Below are positions 1-10,534 of a stretch of 64,000 nt of DNA, piece after piece. The position numbers and the translations under genes are program-made. Below the pieces are notes generated by a model, which saw only the letters and a list, made by a program, of their open reading frames with translations, was not told the DNA's origin and did no database searches. Position 1 is the stretch's first letter; each line of letters starts with the position of its first letter. Source of the DNA: Pseudomonas sp. GV085 (GTDB taxonomy: Bacteria; Pseudomonadota; Gammaproteobacteria; Pseudomonadales; Pseudomonadaceae); the NCBI RefSeq assembly GCF_003050925.1, contig NZ_QAOV01000007.1:124001-188000 (forward strand), in the 5' to 3' direction.

Positions 1-1589
1 CCGCCGACAAACACGTCGTTGCCCTTGCCACCGATCAGATGATCGTTGCCGTCCAGGCCAAACAACCAATCACCAACAGCCTGTGCCTTTAGCGTATCGG
101 CCCCTGCACCGCCCTTCACCGTTGAGGCGTACTGAGTCAGTTGATTGCCGATCGCGAGGCCATTGGCGGTCACGCTGTGGGTCACGTCATCCTTGAACAG
201 TCCCCACAGGAAACCCGGCTCCTTGGTCACGATACTGCCGATGTCGCGGGTGATGCTGATGCCGCCATTGGCGTCGCGGATGTACAGGTTGCCGGCGCCG
301 TCATTGGCAAAATCGAAACTCTTCACCGACTGCTGCAAATCGAACACGTTATTGCCCTTGCCGCCCAGCAGGATGTTGTAGCCGCCGCTGTCTCGAAAGG
401 TGTCGTTGCCGTCACCACCGTCCAGATAGTCATTGCCCTTGCCGCCCTGAATCAGGTCGCTGCCGTCACTGCCAATGATGAAGGTACTGCCCTTGTGGGT
501 TTCAGCATTGCGGTTCAGGTCCTGGACCCAGGTGTTGGCGCGTGCCGGGTCCGAAAGATTGGCAACGATGATCGTCGAGTCTTTGCTGGTGAGGTCGTAG
601 AACTTCGACTCCAGCACCCGGGTCATGCCATCGCCGTAAGCGGTGGGCAGGTGCGAAATCCAGGTCGGGATGTTGAGGATGGAAAATGGCAGCAGGTTCC
701 ACGCCGTCGACGCATAGTGGTCGTTGAAGCTGACGATGTTGTTGGTCGCCGAGTCTTGATGGGCATCGTGCACGCCGACCGATGCCAGGTTGAACGATGA
801 GCCGTCGAGCGCACGGAACACCGGATCGTTTTCATAGCCGATATTCAGCACTTTATCGGTGGTGCTTTGGGTCGGTGAGGCATAAGCGACGTAGTTCGAG
901 TCCTTGAAGAAACCGCCCCATTTATCGTTGCTCAAATCCGCCAGGCTGTTGACTGCCAGCCCGCCGAGGCTGTGCCCGCTGACCAGTACGTCCTTGCCTG
1001 ACAGGCCATTGGCGCTGGCGAACGCAGCAACGTCGCCGAACAGTTTTGCGAAGGCCTCGCCTGCGTAGTTTTTCGCATAATCCTGGGGACCCAACGCCGC
1101 CAGCAGGTCATTGATCACATCGCCGATGGAGTCGCTGATCCGGCTTTCCCGAGGGCCGCTGGTGCCGCGAAAGGCGATGCCGATTTCCGTGAGATGACCC
1201 TGTGCATCGTACTTGCCGAGGATCTCTACCTGAGCACTGGTGTACCCGGCCTTCTCACCGAAGAAAGTCCCGCGCGCATCCGTCTTGCCATCATAGCCCA
1301 GCTGCGTGGCGGTGATGGGGGTCCAGCCGGCCTTCTGCACCGCATCCAGTGCGGCTTTTTCGGAATCGGGGTTCCAGGGAATGCCGGGAATCACGCCTTG
1401 GGAATCAGTGCCGCCAATCAGCGCCGTGACCAGCGTTGCCGGCAAACCTGCGCCGAATCCGTTGTGCTGGTAACCGGTGGCAAAGCCGTTGTCGAGGTTG
1501 TGATAGGAATACAGCGTGATTGCCATCGCGTCGGTAAACAACGCTTTGGCGTCTGCTGTGCCGAGGTTTTTGTAGTCGTATACACCCAT
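1..1589 (-). CDS. pueA: PueA-like RTX family I.3 lipase / polyurethanase (3' end cut by window edge)
   Basis: Secreted esterase/lipase of bacterial family I.3. The first 529 codons are in the window and the C-terminus runs off the left edge. The protein starts MGVYDYKN, has the nucleophile elbow GHSLGG near residue 205 and then glycine/aspartate-rich RTX (Ca2+-binding) repeats such as GGKGNDYLDGGDGND. It has no Sec signal, as expected for type I export through AprDEF encoded downstream of aprA. It is clearly paralogous to the next gene over its whole length. The known PueA is about 617 residues, so about 90 residues should lie outside. An AGAGG Shine-Dalgarno stands about 8 nt before the ATG. 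The name follows the known pueA/pueB pair of P. protegens and P. chlororaphis; the real substrate could simply be triglycerides. Confidence 0.85.
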   Translation of the reverse strand, partial: MGVYDYKNLGTADAKALFTDAMAITLYSYHNLDNGFATGYQHNGFGAGLPATLVTALIGGTDSQGVIPGIPWNPDSEKAALDAVQKAGWTPITATQLGYDGKTDARGTFFGEKAGYTSAQVEILGKYDAQGHLTEIGIAFRGTSGPRESRISDSIGDVINDLLAALGPQDYAKNYAGEAFAKLFGDVAAFASANGLSGKDVLVSGHSLGGLAVNSLADLSNDKWGGFFKDSNYVAYASPTQSTTDKVLNIGYENDPVFRALDGSSFNLASVGVHDAHQDSATNNIVSFNDHYASTAWNLLPFSILNIPTWISHLPTAYGDGMTRVLESKFYDLTSKDSTIIVANLSDPARANTWVQDLNRNAETHKGSTFIIGSDGSDLIQGGKGNDYLDGGDGNDTFRDSGGYNILLGGKGNNVFDLQQSVKSFDFANDGAGNLYIRDANGGISITRDIGSIVTKEPGFLWGLFKDDVTHSVTANGLAIGNQLTQYASTVKGGAGADTLKAQAVGDWLFGLDGNDHLIGGKGNDVFVG

Positions 1590-1694
1590 GGGTATTGCCT
1601 CTCTCTCTTTGTTGGAATTGTCAGAGATAGCTCACGACCAGGACACCTCGATCACGAGGCGCCCCGGAGCATCCAGTGCAGTTGTTTGAACCCG

Positions 1695-3392
1695 TTACGC
1701 AAACACGAACCCGGAAGCCGAAAGGGTATCCAGCCCGACGCCTACCAGGGTCACGGAAAAGTCGCCAACCTTGAGTAGTGTGTCTTGACCGGCCTGTGAC
1801 GCATGTTGCCGGTAGTCGTAGCCATGCCCCGCGCCTTCCACGCCCATGAACACCAGTTTGTCGCTGCCCTGGTAGCCATTGATCGCATCGAACCCGAAGG
1901 CGCCGCTGAACAGGAACGTGTTGCTGCCGCCACCGGAATGCAGCACATCGTTGCCGGCGCCGCCGACGAAGGTCACATGGCCCTTGTCGCTGCGCAGCAA
2001 ATCATCACCCCCGTTACCGAACAGCCAGTCGCCCACGACACTGGCCTCCAGCGTGTTGCCCAAAGCGTCACCGTTGAGCGAATGGCTGTAGTGGGTCAAT
2101 TCGCTATCATTGAGCAGACCATTGGCAGTCACGCTGTAGGTGACTTCCTTGCTCCCCCACCACGACCCGGACTCCTTGCCCACCAGTGCGCCGATGTCCC
2201 GGGTCATGCTGATGCCGCCATACGCGTCGCGCACGAACAATGTGCCTTCGCCGTCATTGGCGATGCTGAAGTTTTGCAACGGTTTCTGCAGCTCGAAGGT
2301 GTTGACGCCCTTGCCCCCCGACAGAATGTTGAAGCCGCCGTCATCACGGAAACGGTCGTTGCCGTCCCGACCTTCGATAAAGTCATTGCTGAGGCCGCCC
2401 TTGAGCAGGTCGCCGCTGTCGGTGCCGATGATGAACGTGCTGCCGGTGTGTGGTTCGCCACTGCGTCCGAGATCCTCGACCCAAGTGGAACCTCGTGCCG
2501 ACTGCGAAAGGTTGGAAACGATCAGGGTCGAATCCTTGTCGGTCAACTCGTAGAAGCGCGAGTCGATCACCCGGTTCAATCCGTCGGCGTAGCCCAGCGA
2601 GCCATGGGCTGACCAGCTCATCGGGTTGAGAATGCTGAATGGCACCAGGTTTTGCGCAGTGGATGCGTAGTGATCGTTGAAGTTGACGATGTTGTTGGTG
2701 GCCGACGCTTGATGACCGTCATGCTTGCCCAGCGAGCCACTGCTGAAGGTGGTGCCGTCGAGTACCCGAAACACCGGATCGTTCTCGTAACCAATGTTCA
2801 GCACGTTATTGCCGGTGGAGCTCTGGGTTGGCGAAGCGAACGCTATGTAATTGGCGTCCTTGTAGAAGCCGCCCCAATTTTTCCCGCTCAGCTCGGCGAC
2901 GCTGTTGACCCCCAGGCCACCGAGGCTGTGACCGCTGACCAACACGTCCCCGGCATTCAGGCCGTGGGTGATGGCGAACGCAGCCACTTTTTCGAGCAGC
3001 GTATCGAAAGCGTTTTTTGCGTAGTGGGTCGCGTAATCCACCGGCCCTACCGCCGCCAACAGATTGTTTTTCATGTCGCCGAACGTGTCGTTGTAGCCAA
3101 GCCCGCCGGTGCCACGAAAAGCAATGCCGATGCCGATCAGTTTTCCGGCGGCGTCGTACTTGCCGAGCACTTCGGCTTCGGCGCTGGTGAAACCGTCCTT
3201 CTCGCCGAAATAGGTGCCCTGCGCCCCGACCTTGCCTTGATAACCCAGGGCATTGGCGCCGATCGGCGCCCAGCCATTGGCCGGTAATGACTGGCCGGTA
3301 GGTGCGTAGGCATACAACGTCAGGGCGATGGCATCGCTGTACAACACCTTGCCGGCCTCGCTGCCGGCATTTTTGTAATCAAACAATCCCAT
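1695..3392 (-). CDS. pueB: PueB-like RTX family I.3 lipase / polyurethanase
   Basis: Complete 565-residue secreted lipase, the length of the known PueB. It has the N-terminal MGLFDYKNAG, the catalytic GHSLGG at about residue 155, the family's conserved SFNDHYAST-like stretch (FNDHYASTAQN) and RTX nonapeptides (GGLSNDFIEGRDGND, GGAGNDVLHSGGGSN). A hydrophobic C-terminal tail ends in GFVFA, fitting a type I secretion signal. It lies 105 bp upstream of pueA on the same strand and follows aprF, so it is probably exported by AprDEF. Compared with pueA it lacks about 50 residues near the N-terminus (the insertion after the first strand in pueA). The tandem pair looks like an old duplication. Confidence 0.88.
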   Translation of the reverse strand: MGLFDYKNAGSEAGKVLYSDAIALTLYAYAPTGQSLPANGWAPIGANALGYQGKVGAQGTYFGEKDGFTSAEAEVLGKYDAAGKLIGIGIAFRGTGGLGYNDTFGDMKNNLLAAVGPVDYATHYAKNAFDTLLEKVAAFAITHGLNAGDVLVSGHSLGGLGVNSVAELSGKNWGGFYKDANYIAFASPTQSSTGNNVLNIGYENDPVFRVLDGTTFSSGSLGKHDGHQASATNNIVNFNDHYASTAQNLVPFSILNPMSWSAHGSLGYADGLNRVIDSRFYELTDKDSTLIVSNLSQSARGSTWVEDLGRSGEPHTGSTFIIGTDSGDLLKGGLSNDFIEGRDGNDRFRDDGGFNILSGGKGVNTFELQKPLQNFSIANDGEGTLFVRDAYGGISMTRDIGALVGKESGSWWGSKEVTYSVTANGLLNDSELTHYSHSLNGDALGNTLEASVVGDWLFGNGGDDLLRSDKGHVTFVGGAGNDVLHSGGGSNTFLFSGAFGFDAINGYQGSDKLVFMGVEGAGHGYDYRQHASQAGQDTLLKVGDFSVTLVGVGLDTLSASGFVFA

Positions 3393-3415
3393 GTTGTGCT
3401 CTCTCTTCCTTCAAG

Positions 3416-3598
3416 TCAGAACTGCCAGGCCAGGGTCAGGCCCCAGTCGCGTTGAAACTCGGCGCTGCGCCAACTGACGGGATCGCCGAGGGTGCCGGTG
3501 TCCAGCCAGGCTGCGGCGGCCTGTTCCGAGCCTGCGCCAATCAATAGCAACAGCATGCCGACCGGGGCCGGTTTGATGCATACGTCCATGTTGAACAC
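3416..3598 (-). pseudogene. Relic of a subtilisin-like autotransporter protease (head joined to tail)
   Basis: A 60-codon frame between aprF and pueB. After a hydrophobic signal-like segment (VGMLLLLIGAG..QAAAA) it reads WLDTGTLGDPVSWRSAEFQ, then RDWGL. This matches the conserved start of the mature passenger of Pseudomonas serine-protease autotransporters (PspA/PspB, PrtA/PrtB). It then ends at once with LTLAWQF and a stop, a typical autotransporter beta-barrel terminus with final Phe. In related strains one or two autotransporter genes of about 1000 codons sit exactly at this place between aprF and the lipase. The likely history is an in-frame internal deletion. Family assignment is by recalled motif, not by alignment. 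Confidence 0.6.
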
Positions 3599-3631
3599 TC
3601 ACTTTTTTGTTTTTGTGTAGGTTCTGCGGTG

Positions 3632-4999
3632 TTACCGAGTCCTCGGCCCCTGGCCAAACGCCTCGTCCACCCGAGCCAGATCCTGCTCGCTCAAGGTACC
3701 CGCGTAGTAATGCAACCTGGTCCAGGCCATCAGATAGTCGTAGCGGGTCTGGGCGAGGTCCCGGCGGGTGGTGAACAGTTGTTGTTCGGCGTTCAGCGCA
3801 TCGAGATTGACCCGCTCACCGCCCAGGATGCTTTGCTTGGTCGACACCACTAGCGCTTCAGCGGAAGTCAGGGCTTTTTGATAGGCCCGCAGCTTGCTCA
3901 CCCCCGACAGGCAGGCGCTGAACTGCCGACGTAGCTCGATCAGGGTTTCCCGGGTCTTGCCGTCCAATTCGTACTCGGCCTGTTCCATCGCACGGCTGGC
4001 CTGCCGGGTCGAAGCCGAGACCCCGCCGCCGGCATACAACGGCACATTGACTTCGATGCCGATGGTGTTGGTGTCGTAACGCTGGTTGTAGGTGTTGCCG
4101 CTTTCGGATTCGTTCTGGCGCACCGTGGCGTAGGCGCTGACCTTGGGCAGGTGCCCGGCGCGGTTGCGTTCGACTTCGTAGCGCGCTACCTCCAGCGACT
4201 GACGCTGGGAGGCCAGGTTCGGGTTGTTGGCCACCGCCATCTCGTGCCAGGTGTCGTAATTGGCCGGTTGCAGGGTGAAGGTCTGAAAGTTCTGCTCCAG
4301 CGGTGCCAGATCAGCGATGTCGATAGTGGGCACGCCGACGAGCGCACCCAGCTCCCGCAAGGACGCATCCTGTTCGTTGCGCGCCTCGATTTCCTCGGCA
4401 GTTGCCAGTTCATAGCGCGACTCGGCTTCGAGTATGTCGGTACGCGTGCCTTCGCCCTGGCGAAACATCTGCTCGTTCTGCTGGAACTGTTGCTCGAAGG
4501 CTTTTTTCTTGGCCTGGGCAATGTCGATCTGGTCCTGGGCGAACAAGGCCTTGGTGTAGTTTTCCAGCACCCGTACCAGCAACTCCTGGCTTTTGCCGCG
4601 AAAGTTTTCATCGGCGAACAACGCCTGCGCCACGCCCTTGCGATAAGCGGCGTAGGCCTCGTAGTCGAGCAACGGTTGTTGCAAGGTCAGGCTTGAGCCG
4701 TAACTGCTGTAGTTGCGGTCATCGGTCTGGTTTTGCCGGTGCTCGTTCAAGTAGGTGGCCTTGGAAGAGTTGCGGCCCTTGTTGTAGTTGTAACCCAGCC
4801 TCGGCAACAGCCCGGCGCGGCCGATGGCGCGGTTTTCCAGGCCGGCGTCGCGTTCCTTGATCGCGCCGAGGAATACCGGGTCGTTGCGCAACGCCTGTTC
4901 GTAAATCTCGAACGGCCCCATGGCCGCTACTGCCGGGTTGCCCGCCAGCAGCAGGAGTGCCGCCCCAAGCATGGAAAGCTTATTCATACAACCGAACAT
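3632..4999 (-). CDS. aprF: AprF, TolC-like outer-membrane channel of the type I exporter
   Basis: 455 residues. An N-terminal Sec signal (MNKLSMLGAALLLLAGNPAVAA) is followed by the alternating coiled-coil/barrel pattern of the TolC family, e.g. FEIYEQALRNDP at the start of the mature part and LDALNAEQQLFTTRRDLAQTRYDYL near the C-terminus, which is a family signature. It forms the outer-membrane exit duct for AprA and probably PueA/PueB. The start codon lies 2 nt after the aprE stop with a GAGGAATAAGG ribosome site, so translation is coupled. An in-frame ATG at 4987 is the alternative start. Confidence 0.93.
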   Translation of the reverse strand: MFGCMNKLSMLGAALLLLAGNPAVAAMGPFEIYEQALRNDPVFLGAIKERDAGLENRAIGRAGLLPRLGYNYNKGRNSSKATYLNEHRQNQTDDRNYSSYGSSLTLQQPLLDYEAYAAYRKGVAQALFADENFRGKSQELLVRVLENYTKALFAQDQIDIAQAKKKAFEQQFQQNEQMFRQGEGTRTDILEAESRYELATAEEIEARNEQDASLRELGALVGVPTIDIADLAPLEQNFQTFTLQPANYDTWHEMAVANNPNLASQRQSLEVARYEVERNRAGHLPKVSAYATVRQNESESGNTYNQRYDTNTIGIEVNVPLYAGGGVSASTRQASRAMEQAEYELDGKTRETLIELRRQFSACLSGVSKLRAYQKALTSAEALVVSTKQSILGGERVNLDALNAEQQLFTTRRDLAQTRYDYLMAWTRLHYYAGTLSEQDLARVDEAFGQGPRTR

Positions 5000-5001
5000 C
5001 C

Positions 5002-6351
5002 TTATTCCTCGGTCAACGCGGAGCCTGCCCGGTCGAGCAGCGGTTTGAACAAATAGTTGAGGAGTGAACGTTCACCGGTGCGCACAAACATTTCCGCCGG
5101 CATACCGGGTTTGATCACCAGACCGTTGAGTTTTTCCATGGCCTGATCGCTGACGCTGCTGCGCAGCACGTAATACGGTGCGCCGGTTTTCTCGTCGAGC
5201 ATCTGGTCGGCGGAGATCAGGCTGACTTCGCCCGGTACTCGCGGGGTGCGGCTCTGGTTGAACGCGGTGAACAGAATGTCCACCGGCAAGTGCGTGCCGA
5301 CCTTGTCGACCAGGTTGATCGGCAGGTGCCCTTCCACTTCCAGGCGAGTGCCCTGGGGCACGATCTCCAGCAGATTTTCGCCCTGTCGCACCACCGCGCC
5401 GACCGTGTGAACCCCAAGGTTGACCGCGATGCCATCGGCCGTGGCGAGGATCTCGCTGTGTTGCAGGTCGAATCCGGCGGAGGTCAGTTGTTCCTCCAGG
5501 GTCACGCTTTTGAGCTGTGCATCGGCCAGTTGGGTACGGACTTCCTTCTGATACTCCTCGATGTGTTGTTGCAACTTCAGGTGCGATTCGAGGATGCCCT
5601 GCTCCACGCGCCCGCTTTCGCCGGTGTTTTCTGCCAATTGTTGTTGAACTTGCGACAACTGCCGCTGGTACTCCATTAGTCGGTTGCGCGGGATGTAGCC
5701 GTTGTCCGCCAGGGGCTGGAGATTGCTCAGCTGTTGTTGCAGCGAGTTGGCCTGGGCGCTCAGGTCAGTACGGGCGCGGCGCATGCCGGCCAATTGCGCG
5801 CCGGCGCCTTCGATACTGGCACGCAGGGCCGCTTGTTCGCGGGAGAAAGCATCGCGGCGGCTGCTGAACAACTGGCGCTGGCCTTCCAGCACCAACGCCA
5901 GGCGCGGGTCGGGATCGTTGCTCAACTCGGTGGGGAAACTCACTTGTTTCAGGTTGTCCCGTTCGCTCTGCCAACGCGCAAGGCTGGCCCAGGCCATACG
6001 GTACTGCGCTTGCAGGGATTGCACGTCGGCGGCGACCTGGGTCCGGTCGAGCTGGAATAGCGGCTGACCCTGTTTCACCACCTGACCTTCGCGCACCAGA
6101 ATCTGACTAACGACGCCGCTGCTCATCGATTGCACTGCCTTGCGCTTGCCCGACACCACCACCGTGCCTTGCACCGCAATGCCCTGATCGAGCGGCGCCA
6201 GACTGGCCCAGACGAAGAAACTGCCAGCGCCGACGATCGCCAGAATCCAGCCCAGCCGGGCAAAGTAACGTGCGTCGCGCTCAGGACATTCCGCGAGGTA
6301 ATCGTGTTCCACCGTGGCTTCATTTTGACTGCTCATGTGTGCGTGGCTCAT
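5002..6351 (-). CDS. aprE: AprE, membrane-fusion (HlyD-type) protein of the type I exporter
   Basis: 449 residues. A cytoplasmic N-terminus is followed by one transmembrane helix ([22 protein letters not shown], about residues 32-53). The lipoyl half-motif [14 protein letters not shown] and a long coiled-coil hairpin (about 95-290) come next, then the second lipoyl half and the beta-barrel domain, with the HlyD-family signature near the C-terminus ([23 protein letters not shown]). It bridges AprD in the inner membrane and AprF in the outer membrane. Its ATG overlaps the aprD stop codon by 3 nt (ATGA arrangement), so the two are translationally coupled. Confidence 0.94.
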   Translation of the reverse strand: MSHAHMSSQNEATVEHDYLAECPERDARYFARLGWILAIVGAGSFFVWASLAPLDQGIAVQGTVVVSGKRKAVQSMSSGVVSQILVREGQVVKQGQPLFQLDRTQVAADVQSLQAQYRMAWASLARWQSERDNLKQVSFPTELSNDPDPRLALVLEGQRQLFSSRRDAFSREQAALRASIEGAGAQLAGMRRARTDLSAQANSLQQQLSNLQPLADNGYIPRNRLMEYQRQLSQVQQQLAENTGESGRVEQGILESHLKLQQHIEEYQKEVRTQLADAQLKSVTLEEQLTSAGFDLQHSEILATADGIAVNLGVHTVGAVVRQGENLLEIVPQGTRLEVEGHLPINLVDKVGTHLPVDILFTAFNQSRTPRVPGEVSLISADQMLDEKTGAPYYVLRSSVSDQAMEKLNGLVIKPGMPAEMFVRTGERSLLNYLFKPLLDRAGSALTEE

Positions 6352-8123
6352 ACACCCGAGTTCCTTGTCGTGGGCTGATACTGCCGGCTCATGCTGAGCC
6401 CGCCCGGTGTCTGTGCAGCTTTTTCACGTTGCTGTTCCTGGGCGCCGGAAAGTGCCTTGAGTACCTCCTGGCTCGGGCCGAATGCCTGCAAGCGACCGTC
6501 ATTGAGCACCAGCAGCTTGTCGGCCTGGGCCAGCGCGGATGAGCGATGGGTGACCAGAATCACGCTGGTGCCCTGGGCCTTCATTTGTGCGATCGCACCG
6601 GCCAGGGCCGCTTCGCCCACGGTGTCGAGGTTGGAGTTCGGTTCATCCAGCACCACCAGGCTCGGTTGGCCATACAGCGCACGGGCCAGCGCCACGCGTT
6701 GTTTCTGCCCACCGGACAAACCACTGCCGTCCTCGCCGAGTACGGTGTCGTAGCCCTGGGGCAAACGCAGGATCAGTTCATGCACGCCGGCCTGCTGCGC
6801 GGCTTCAACGACTTTATGTGCATCGGCTTCGCGGAACCGCGCGATGTTTTGCGCGATGCTACCGCTGAACAATTCGATGTCCTGTGGCAGGTACCCAATG
6901 TAGGGACCGAGGTCGTCGCGGTTCCAGCGATGGATATCCGCACCGTCGAGCCGCACCGTACCGCCGAGGGTCGGCCAGACACCGACCAGCACCCGGGCCA
7001 ATGTCGACTTGCCGGAACCCGAAGCGCCGAGCACGCCCAGCACCTCCCCCGCAGCGAGGCTGAAATTGACCATGTGCAGGGTTGCCGCACGTTGCCCCGG
7101 AGGACTTGCGCTGACTTGCTCGAAACTGATCTGGCCCTTCGGCGCCGGCAGCGCCATGGCGTCGTCACTCGATGGAAACGCTTGCAACAAGGCGTCGAGA
7201 CGGCGGTACGCGAGTTTGGCGCCGCTCCACTGTTTCCACACGGCGATCAACTGATCGATGGGGCTCAGGACGCGGCCCATCAGGATCGAACCTGCGATCA
7301 TCATCCCGGCAGTCATGTCGCCCTTGATCACCAGCAAGGCGCCAAGACCCAGTACCAGGGATTGCAGGCACAGGCGCAGGGTTTTGCTCAAGGAGCTGAT
7401 GACGGCACCAGTGTCACTGGCCTGGTTCTGCAGGCCGAGGAAACCTGAATGCACCTGGAACCAGCGGTTGCGCAAAACCCCCAGCATGCCCATGGCCTGG
7501 ATGGTTTCGGCGTTATGCAGGTGACTGGTGGCCAGTTGGCTGGACTTCTGGGAAAAACCCGCCGCTTCGCCCAAGGGCTTTTTGGTCATCGCCTCGTTGA
7601 GCCAGGCCAGCCCGATCAGCAGCACCGCCCCCGCCGTGGCAAAAACCCCGAGCCAGACGTTGAACAGATAGATCACGAACAGGTAGACCGGAAACCAAGG
7701 CGCATCGAAGAAGGCAAACAACGCCGGGCCGGTGACAAACTGACGAATGTGCGTCAGATCGCCCAATGCCTGCCCGGCGTTACCCTCGCCCTTGAACAGA
7801 TTACGTTCGAAAGCCGCCTGATAGACCCGCAGGTTGAAGCGCCGCTCCAACTGACTGCCAATACGGATGACGATAAAGCTGCGAATAACTTCCAGCAAAC
7901 CGATAAAGGCAAAGAACCCGACAACCATCAGCGACAGCATGGCCAATGTCGTTTCATTTTGCGAAGACAAGACCCGATCATAGACCTGAAGCATGTAAAT
8001 AGAGGGCACTAACATCAAAATATTGATCAGTGCAGTGAAACTGGCGACGCTAATCAAAATACCCTTGTAATCACCCAGTGCTCGAACTAAAGGTGCAGCA
8101 GGAGTGGTCTTCGCCATCTTCAT
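6348..8123 (-). CDS. aprD: AprD, ABC transporter ATPase/permease of the type I exporter
   Basis: 591 residues. The N-terminal half is a six-helix ABC transmembrane domain (first helix about residues 22-43, [22 protein letters not shown]). The C-terminal nucleotide-binding domain has Walker [10 protein letters not shown], signature [15 protein letters not shown], Walker B LVVLDEP and the H-loop LVTHRSS. There is no C39 peptidase domain, as is normal for the PrtD/AprD subfamily that exports metalloproteases and lipases with C-terminal signals. AAGGAAG precedes the ATG. A 110-bp gap separates it from the inhibitor gene upstream, enough for a secondary promoter or attenuator, though none is clear to me. 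Confidence 0.95.
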   Translation of the reverse strand: MKMAKTTPAAPLVRALGDYKGILISVASFTALINILMLVPSIYMLQVYDRVLSSQNETTLAMLSLMVVGFFAFIGLLEVIRSFIVIRIGSQLERRFNLRVYQAAFERNLFKGEGNAGQALGDLTHIRQFVTGPALFAFFDAPWFPVYLFVIYLFNVWLGVFATAGAVLLIGLAWLNEAMTKKPLGEAAGFSQKSSQLATSHLHNAETIQAMGMLGVLRNRWFQVHSGFLGLQNQASDTGAVISSLSKTLRLCLQSLVLGLGALLVIKGDMTAGMMIAGSILMGRVLSPIDQLIAVWKQWSGAKLAYRRLDALLQAFPSSDDAMALPAPKGQISFEQVSASPPGQRAATLHMVNFSLAAGEVLGVLGASGSGKSTLARVLVGVWPTLGGTVRLDGADIHRWNRDDLGPYIGYLPQDIELFSGSIAQNIARFREADAHKVVEAAQQAGVHELILRLPQGYDTVLGEDGSGLSGGQKQRVALARALYGQPSLVVLDEPNSNLDTVGEAALAGAIAQMKAQGTSVILVTHRSSALAQADKLLVLNDGRLQAFGPSQEVLKALSGAQEQQREKAAQTPGGLSMSRQYQPTTRNSGV

Positions 8124-8233
8124 TAATCTTCCTTGAGTTGATTACTCACAGGCACAACCCATTACGCCATTCGTTAAACGAACAGACCCACTTTTAGATA
8201 GAGGCATTAGGCCATCAACTTAACCTGGTGCTT

Positions 8234-8695
8234 TTACTCTGGCGCTCGCTGCAGCGACACATTGAATCCAACAGGCAATGTCAGCTTATAAAACTCACTC
8301 TTCTGTCGACTGAAAAATGCTGTTTTCGAACCTTCATGGTTGGTCAATGCAATCCCGTCCGGTTCGGGGAACCAGCCGGTGGGAGCCTGTCCCAGCCAGC
8401 GCACCATGCAATCGAGTTGACCGCCCAGCGTCTGGTCCAGTTTCAATTCAATCAGGCAACCATTCGGCTGTCGGTCCTGCACCAATTCGGACGAGCCTTC
8501 CCGGACTTGCCATTTTCCGGCGAGTTCCGACGGGTCCGCTAATTTCAGGCTGTTTGCCATGGTTAGATCTCCAAAAAACATCATCAGCGCCGCCGATAGC
8601 CACACGCTGTTTTTGCAGGTAAAGACGCGTTGCGTCATGGGACGTTTTACTCCGCACCGTAGCTTTGTTCGCAGCGAGGACAGAGGGCGGCGCAT
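8234..8695 (-). CDS. inh: AprI/Inh, periplasmic inhibitor of the alkaline protease
   Basis: Small Sec-exported inhibitor of serralysin (MEROPS I38). The mature part carries the expected core SSLKL-like start (here NSLKLADPSELAGKW) and the two cysteines of the family (NGCLIEL and QLDCMVRWLG), then GWFPEPDGIAL. It protects the periplasm from AprA escaping export. The start is ambiguous. The longer frame from 8695 (153 aa) has a very good AGGAGG site but an unusually long n-region. An ATG at 8638 gives 134 aa with a more normal signal peptide (VWLSAALMMFFGDLTMA) and the usual family length, with GGAG 11 nt upstream. The gene sits 29 bp after aprA. Confidence 0.85.
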   Translation of the reverse strand: MRRPLSSLRTKLRCGVKRPMTQRVFTCKNSVWLSAALMMFFGDLTMANSLKLADPSELAGKWQVREGSSELVQDRQPNGCLIELKLDQTLGGQLDCMVRWLGQAPTGWFPEPDGIALTNHEGSKTAFFSRQKSEFYKLTLPVGFNVSLQRAPE

Positions 8696-8724
8696 GAAGC
8701 GCCGTCCTCCTTTCTCACGTCACA

Positions 8725-10182
8725 TCACGCCGCGATGTCCGAGTACGCCGCCTGGCCCACGGTGCTGACCAGGAAGTCAGCCAAGCCATGCCCGGAGAAG
8801 TCCACCGACAACAGGCTGTTGCCGGCCGAATTGCTCAACACCGCATCGCCTGCCGCACCGGTGAATGCACTGACAAAATGCAGGCCTGCGCCGTTGGTGA
8901 TGCCGGTCAGGTCGATCTTGTCCAGGCCGCTGACAAAATCGAGGATCTGGTCGACCGCACCGGGTTTCGAGTCGCTGCTGGCCGCGAACACGAAAGTGTC
9001 CGAGCCGACGCCGCCCCACAACTTATCCGCACCACCAGCGCCGTAAAGGATGTCGTAGCCGGCACCGCCCTTCAGCTCGTTGGACACGTTGTTGCCGATC
9101 AGCAGATCGCTGCCCGAACCGCCGATAGCGTTCTCGACAGTGACACCCTTGGCAATGGATACGTTACCCACCATGCCACCAACGTCGGAGAACGAGGCTT
9201 CATTGAGGTTGATCTTCTGGTTCTGGGTGAAACCGGAGAAATCCAGAGTGTCCTTGCCGCCCGCGTCCCACACCGAGAACACCACTTTATCCGACGATGA
9301 AGACGCGTTGAGGAAATCGCGTCCGGCGTTGGAGTTGAAGCCGTAGGTGGTGTCGCCGGTACGGATCGTGGTGTTGGCGCCGTAGAGCTTCTGAATGGCT
9401 GCGATATCGTCCATCAGCGGGCCGGACGAATAGGCTTCGACGCCACCCTTGCTGAAGTTCTGGCTGGTATTGCTTTCACTCCAGTAGCTCATGACGCTGT
9501 AGCCGCGGGTGTCTTGCCCGTAGGACGCGTCGTTGTAGGTCGGCGCGCCTTCGCCGGCGTTGTAGTCGCCAGGGTGGGCCAGGCCCAGGGAGTGACCGAT
9601 TTCGTGGGTCAGGGTTTGCCGGCCATAGTTATTCAGGTCCGGGGTCTTGTTGGGCGTGTAGCTGCTGTTGATCAGGTACCAGGAAGCTCCGTCATAACCG
9701 GCGCCCGTGCCAGGCAGGTAAGCAAACGCCGCTGCGCCATCCTGGCCGCCGCTGTAGTTACCGAAGGTCATGTGACCGTCGCCGCCGGCAGTCTTGTCAG
9801 TGAAGGTGACATTGGCCACGTCGGCCCAGGATTGCATGGCGAGCACAGCCTGGGCTTTTTGTAGCGTGCTGAACTGACTGAACCCGGTAATCCCGTGCTT
9901 GTACATGGTGCTCGACGAGGCCGAGGTCAGGAACGTATAGGTGAGTTCGATTTTGCCGCTGCCGTCCTTGTCCTGGTAGGCAGCACCGTCGCGCAGCAAT
10001 TGGGTGGCGGCCTGGTCGACGGAGAACGAGGGTTTGCCATTGACCGTGAGGTTGCCACCCCGATCATATTGATGGCTGAAGCTATTGATCTGGTTGAAAG
10101 CAGGACTGGCTACAGCCAATGCTTGCAATGGCTGGAATGCCTGTTCGGCGGAATCAATAACGTGGACTTTCACTTTCGACAT
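8725..10182 (-). CDS. aprA: AprA, serralysin-type extracellular zinc metalloprotease
   Basis: 485 residues from the ATG at 10182, preceded by AAGGAAG; an upstream in-frame extension to 10290 has no family support. The zinc site [11 protein letters not shown] (His193, Glu194, His197, His203) and the Met-turn SVMSYWSE are intact. RTX repeats ([24 protein letters not shown]) follow. The C-terminus carries the DFLV-type secretion motif 13 residues before the end. The enzyme is made without a Sec signal and exported by AprDEF. First gene of the aprA-inh-aprDEF-pueBA set. Confidence 0.96.
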   Translation of the reverse strand: MSKVKVHVIDSAEQAFQPLQALAVASPAFNQINSFSHQYDRGGNLTVNGKPSFSVDQAATQLLRDGAAYQDKDGSGKIELTYTFLTSASSSTMYKHGITGFSQFSTLQKAQAVLAMQSWADVANVTFTDKTAGGDGHMTFGNYSGGQDGAAAFAYLPGTGAGYDGASWYLINSSYTPNKTPDLNNYGRQTLTHEIGHSLGLAHPGDYNAGEGAPTYNDASYGQDTRGYSVMSYWSESNTSQNFSKGGVEAYSSGPLMDDIAAIQKLYGANTTIRTGDTTYGFNSNAGRDFLNASSSSDKVVFSVWDAGGKDTLDFSGFTQNQKINLNEASFSDVGGMVGNVSIAKGVTVENAIGGSGSDLLIGNNVSNELKGGAGYDILYGAGGADKLWGGVGSDTFVFAASSDSKPGAVDQILDFVSGLDKIDLTGITNGAGLHFVSAFTGAAGDAVLSNSAGNSLLSVDFSGHGLADFLVSTVGQAAYSDIAA

Positions 10183-10534
10183 AAACACACTTCCTTGTTT
10201 AGCTATGGAACAGTTTTTGTCAGATAGCGACAATCTCTGGCGAGATCGCCCTATCACTCGCCCATTGAAGGCGAAAGAAAACTGACACAATTCGAAATCA
10301 AACGTCTACTACTTTTTTAATGTAAAATTTTGTTATCCAAGCAAATGCCCGAAAACAATAGGTGTGCTGTAGGCACTGTTATCTAAAAAATAGGCGGACC
10401 GGAATAATTGTCTGACAATCGACAATTTAATTATTAAATAATGGTAAGTTTATTTTGTAGACTCCTTCGCACTTCCCACGTTTATTCATAGATGTGCCCG
10501 CACACTCTTTTCATTGGATTAAACGTTTAGTGAG
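10183..10534. promoter_or_regulatory. AT-rich leader and promoter region upstream of aprA
   Basis: 352 bp without a credible gene, much richer in A/T than the neighbouring coding DNA (runs such as TTAATTATTAAATAATGG and TTTTTTAATGTAAAATTTTG). It must hold the aprA promoter. I see no unambiguous -35/-10 pair or known operator, so only the location is claimed. Confidence 0.5.
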
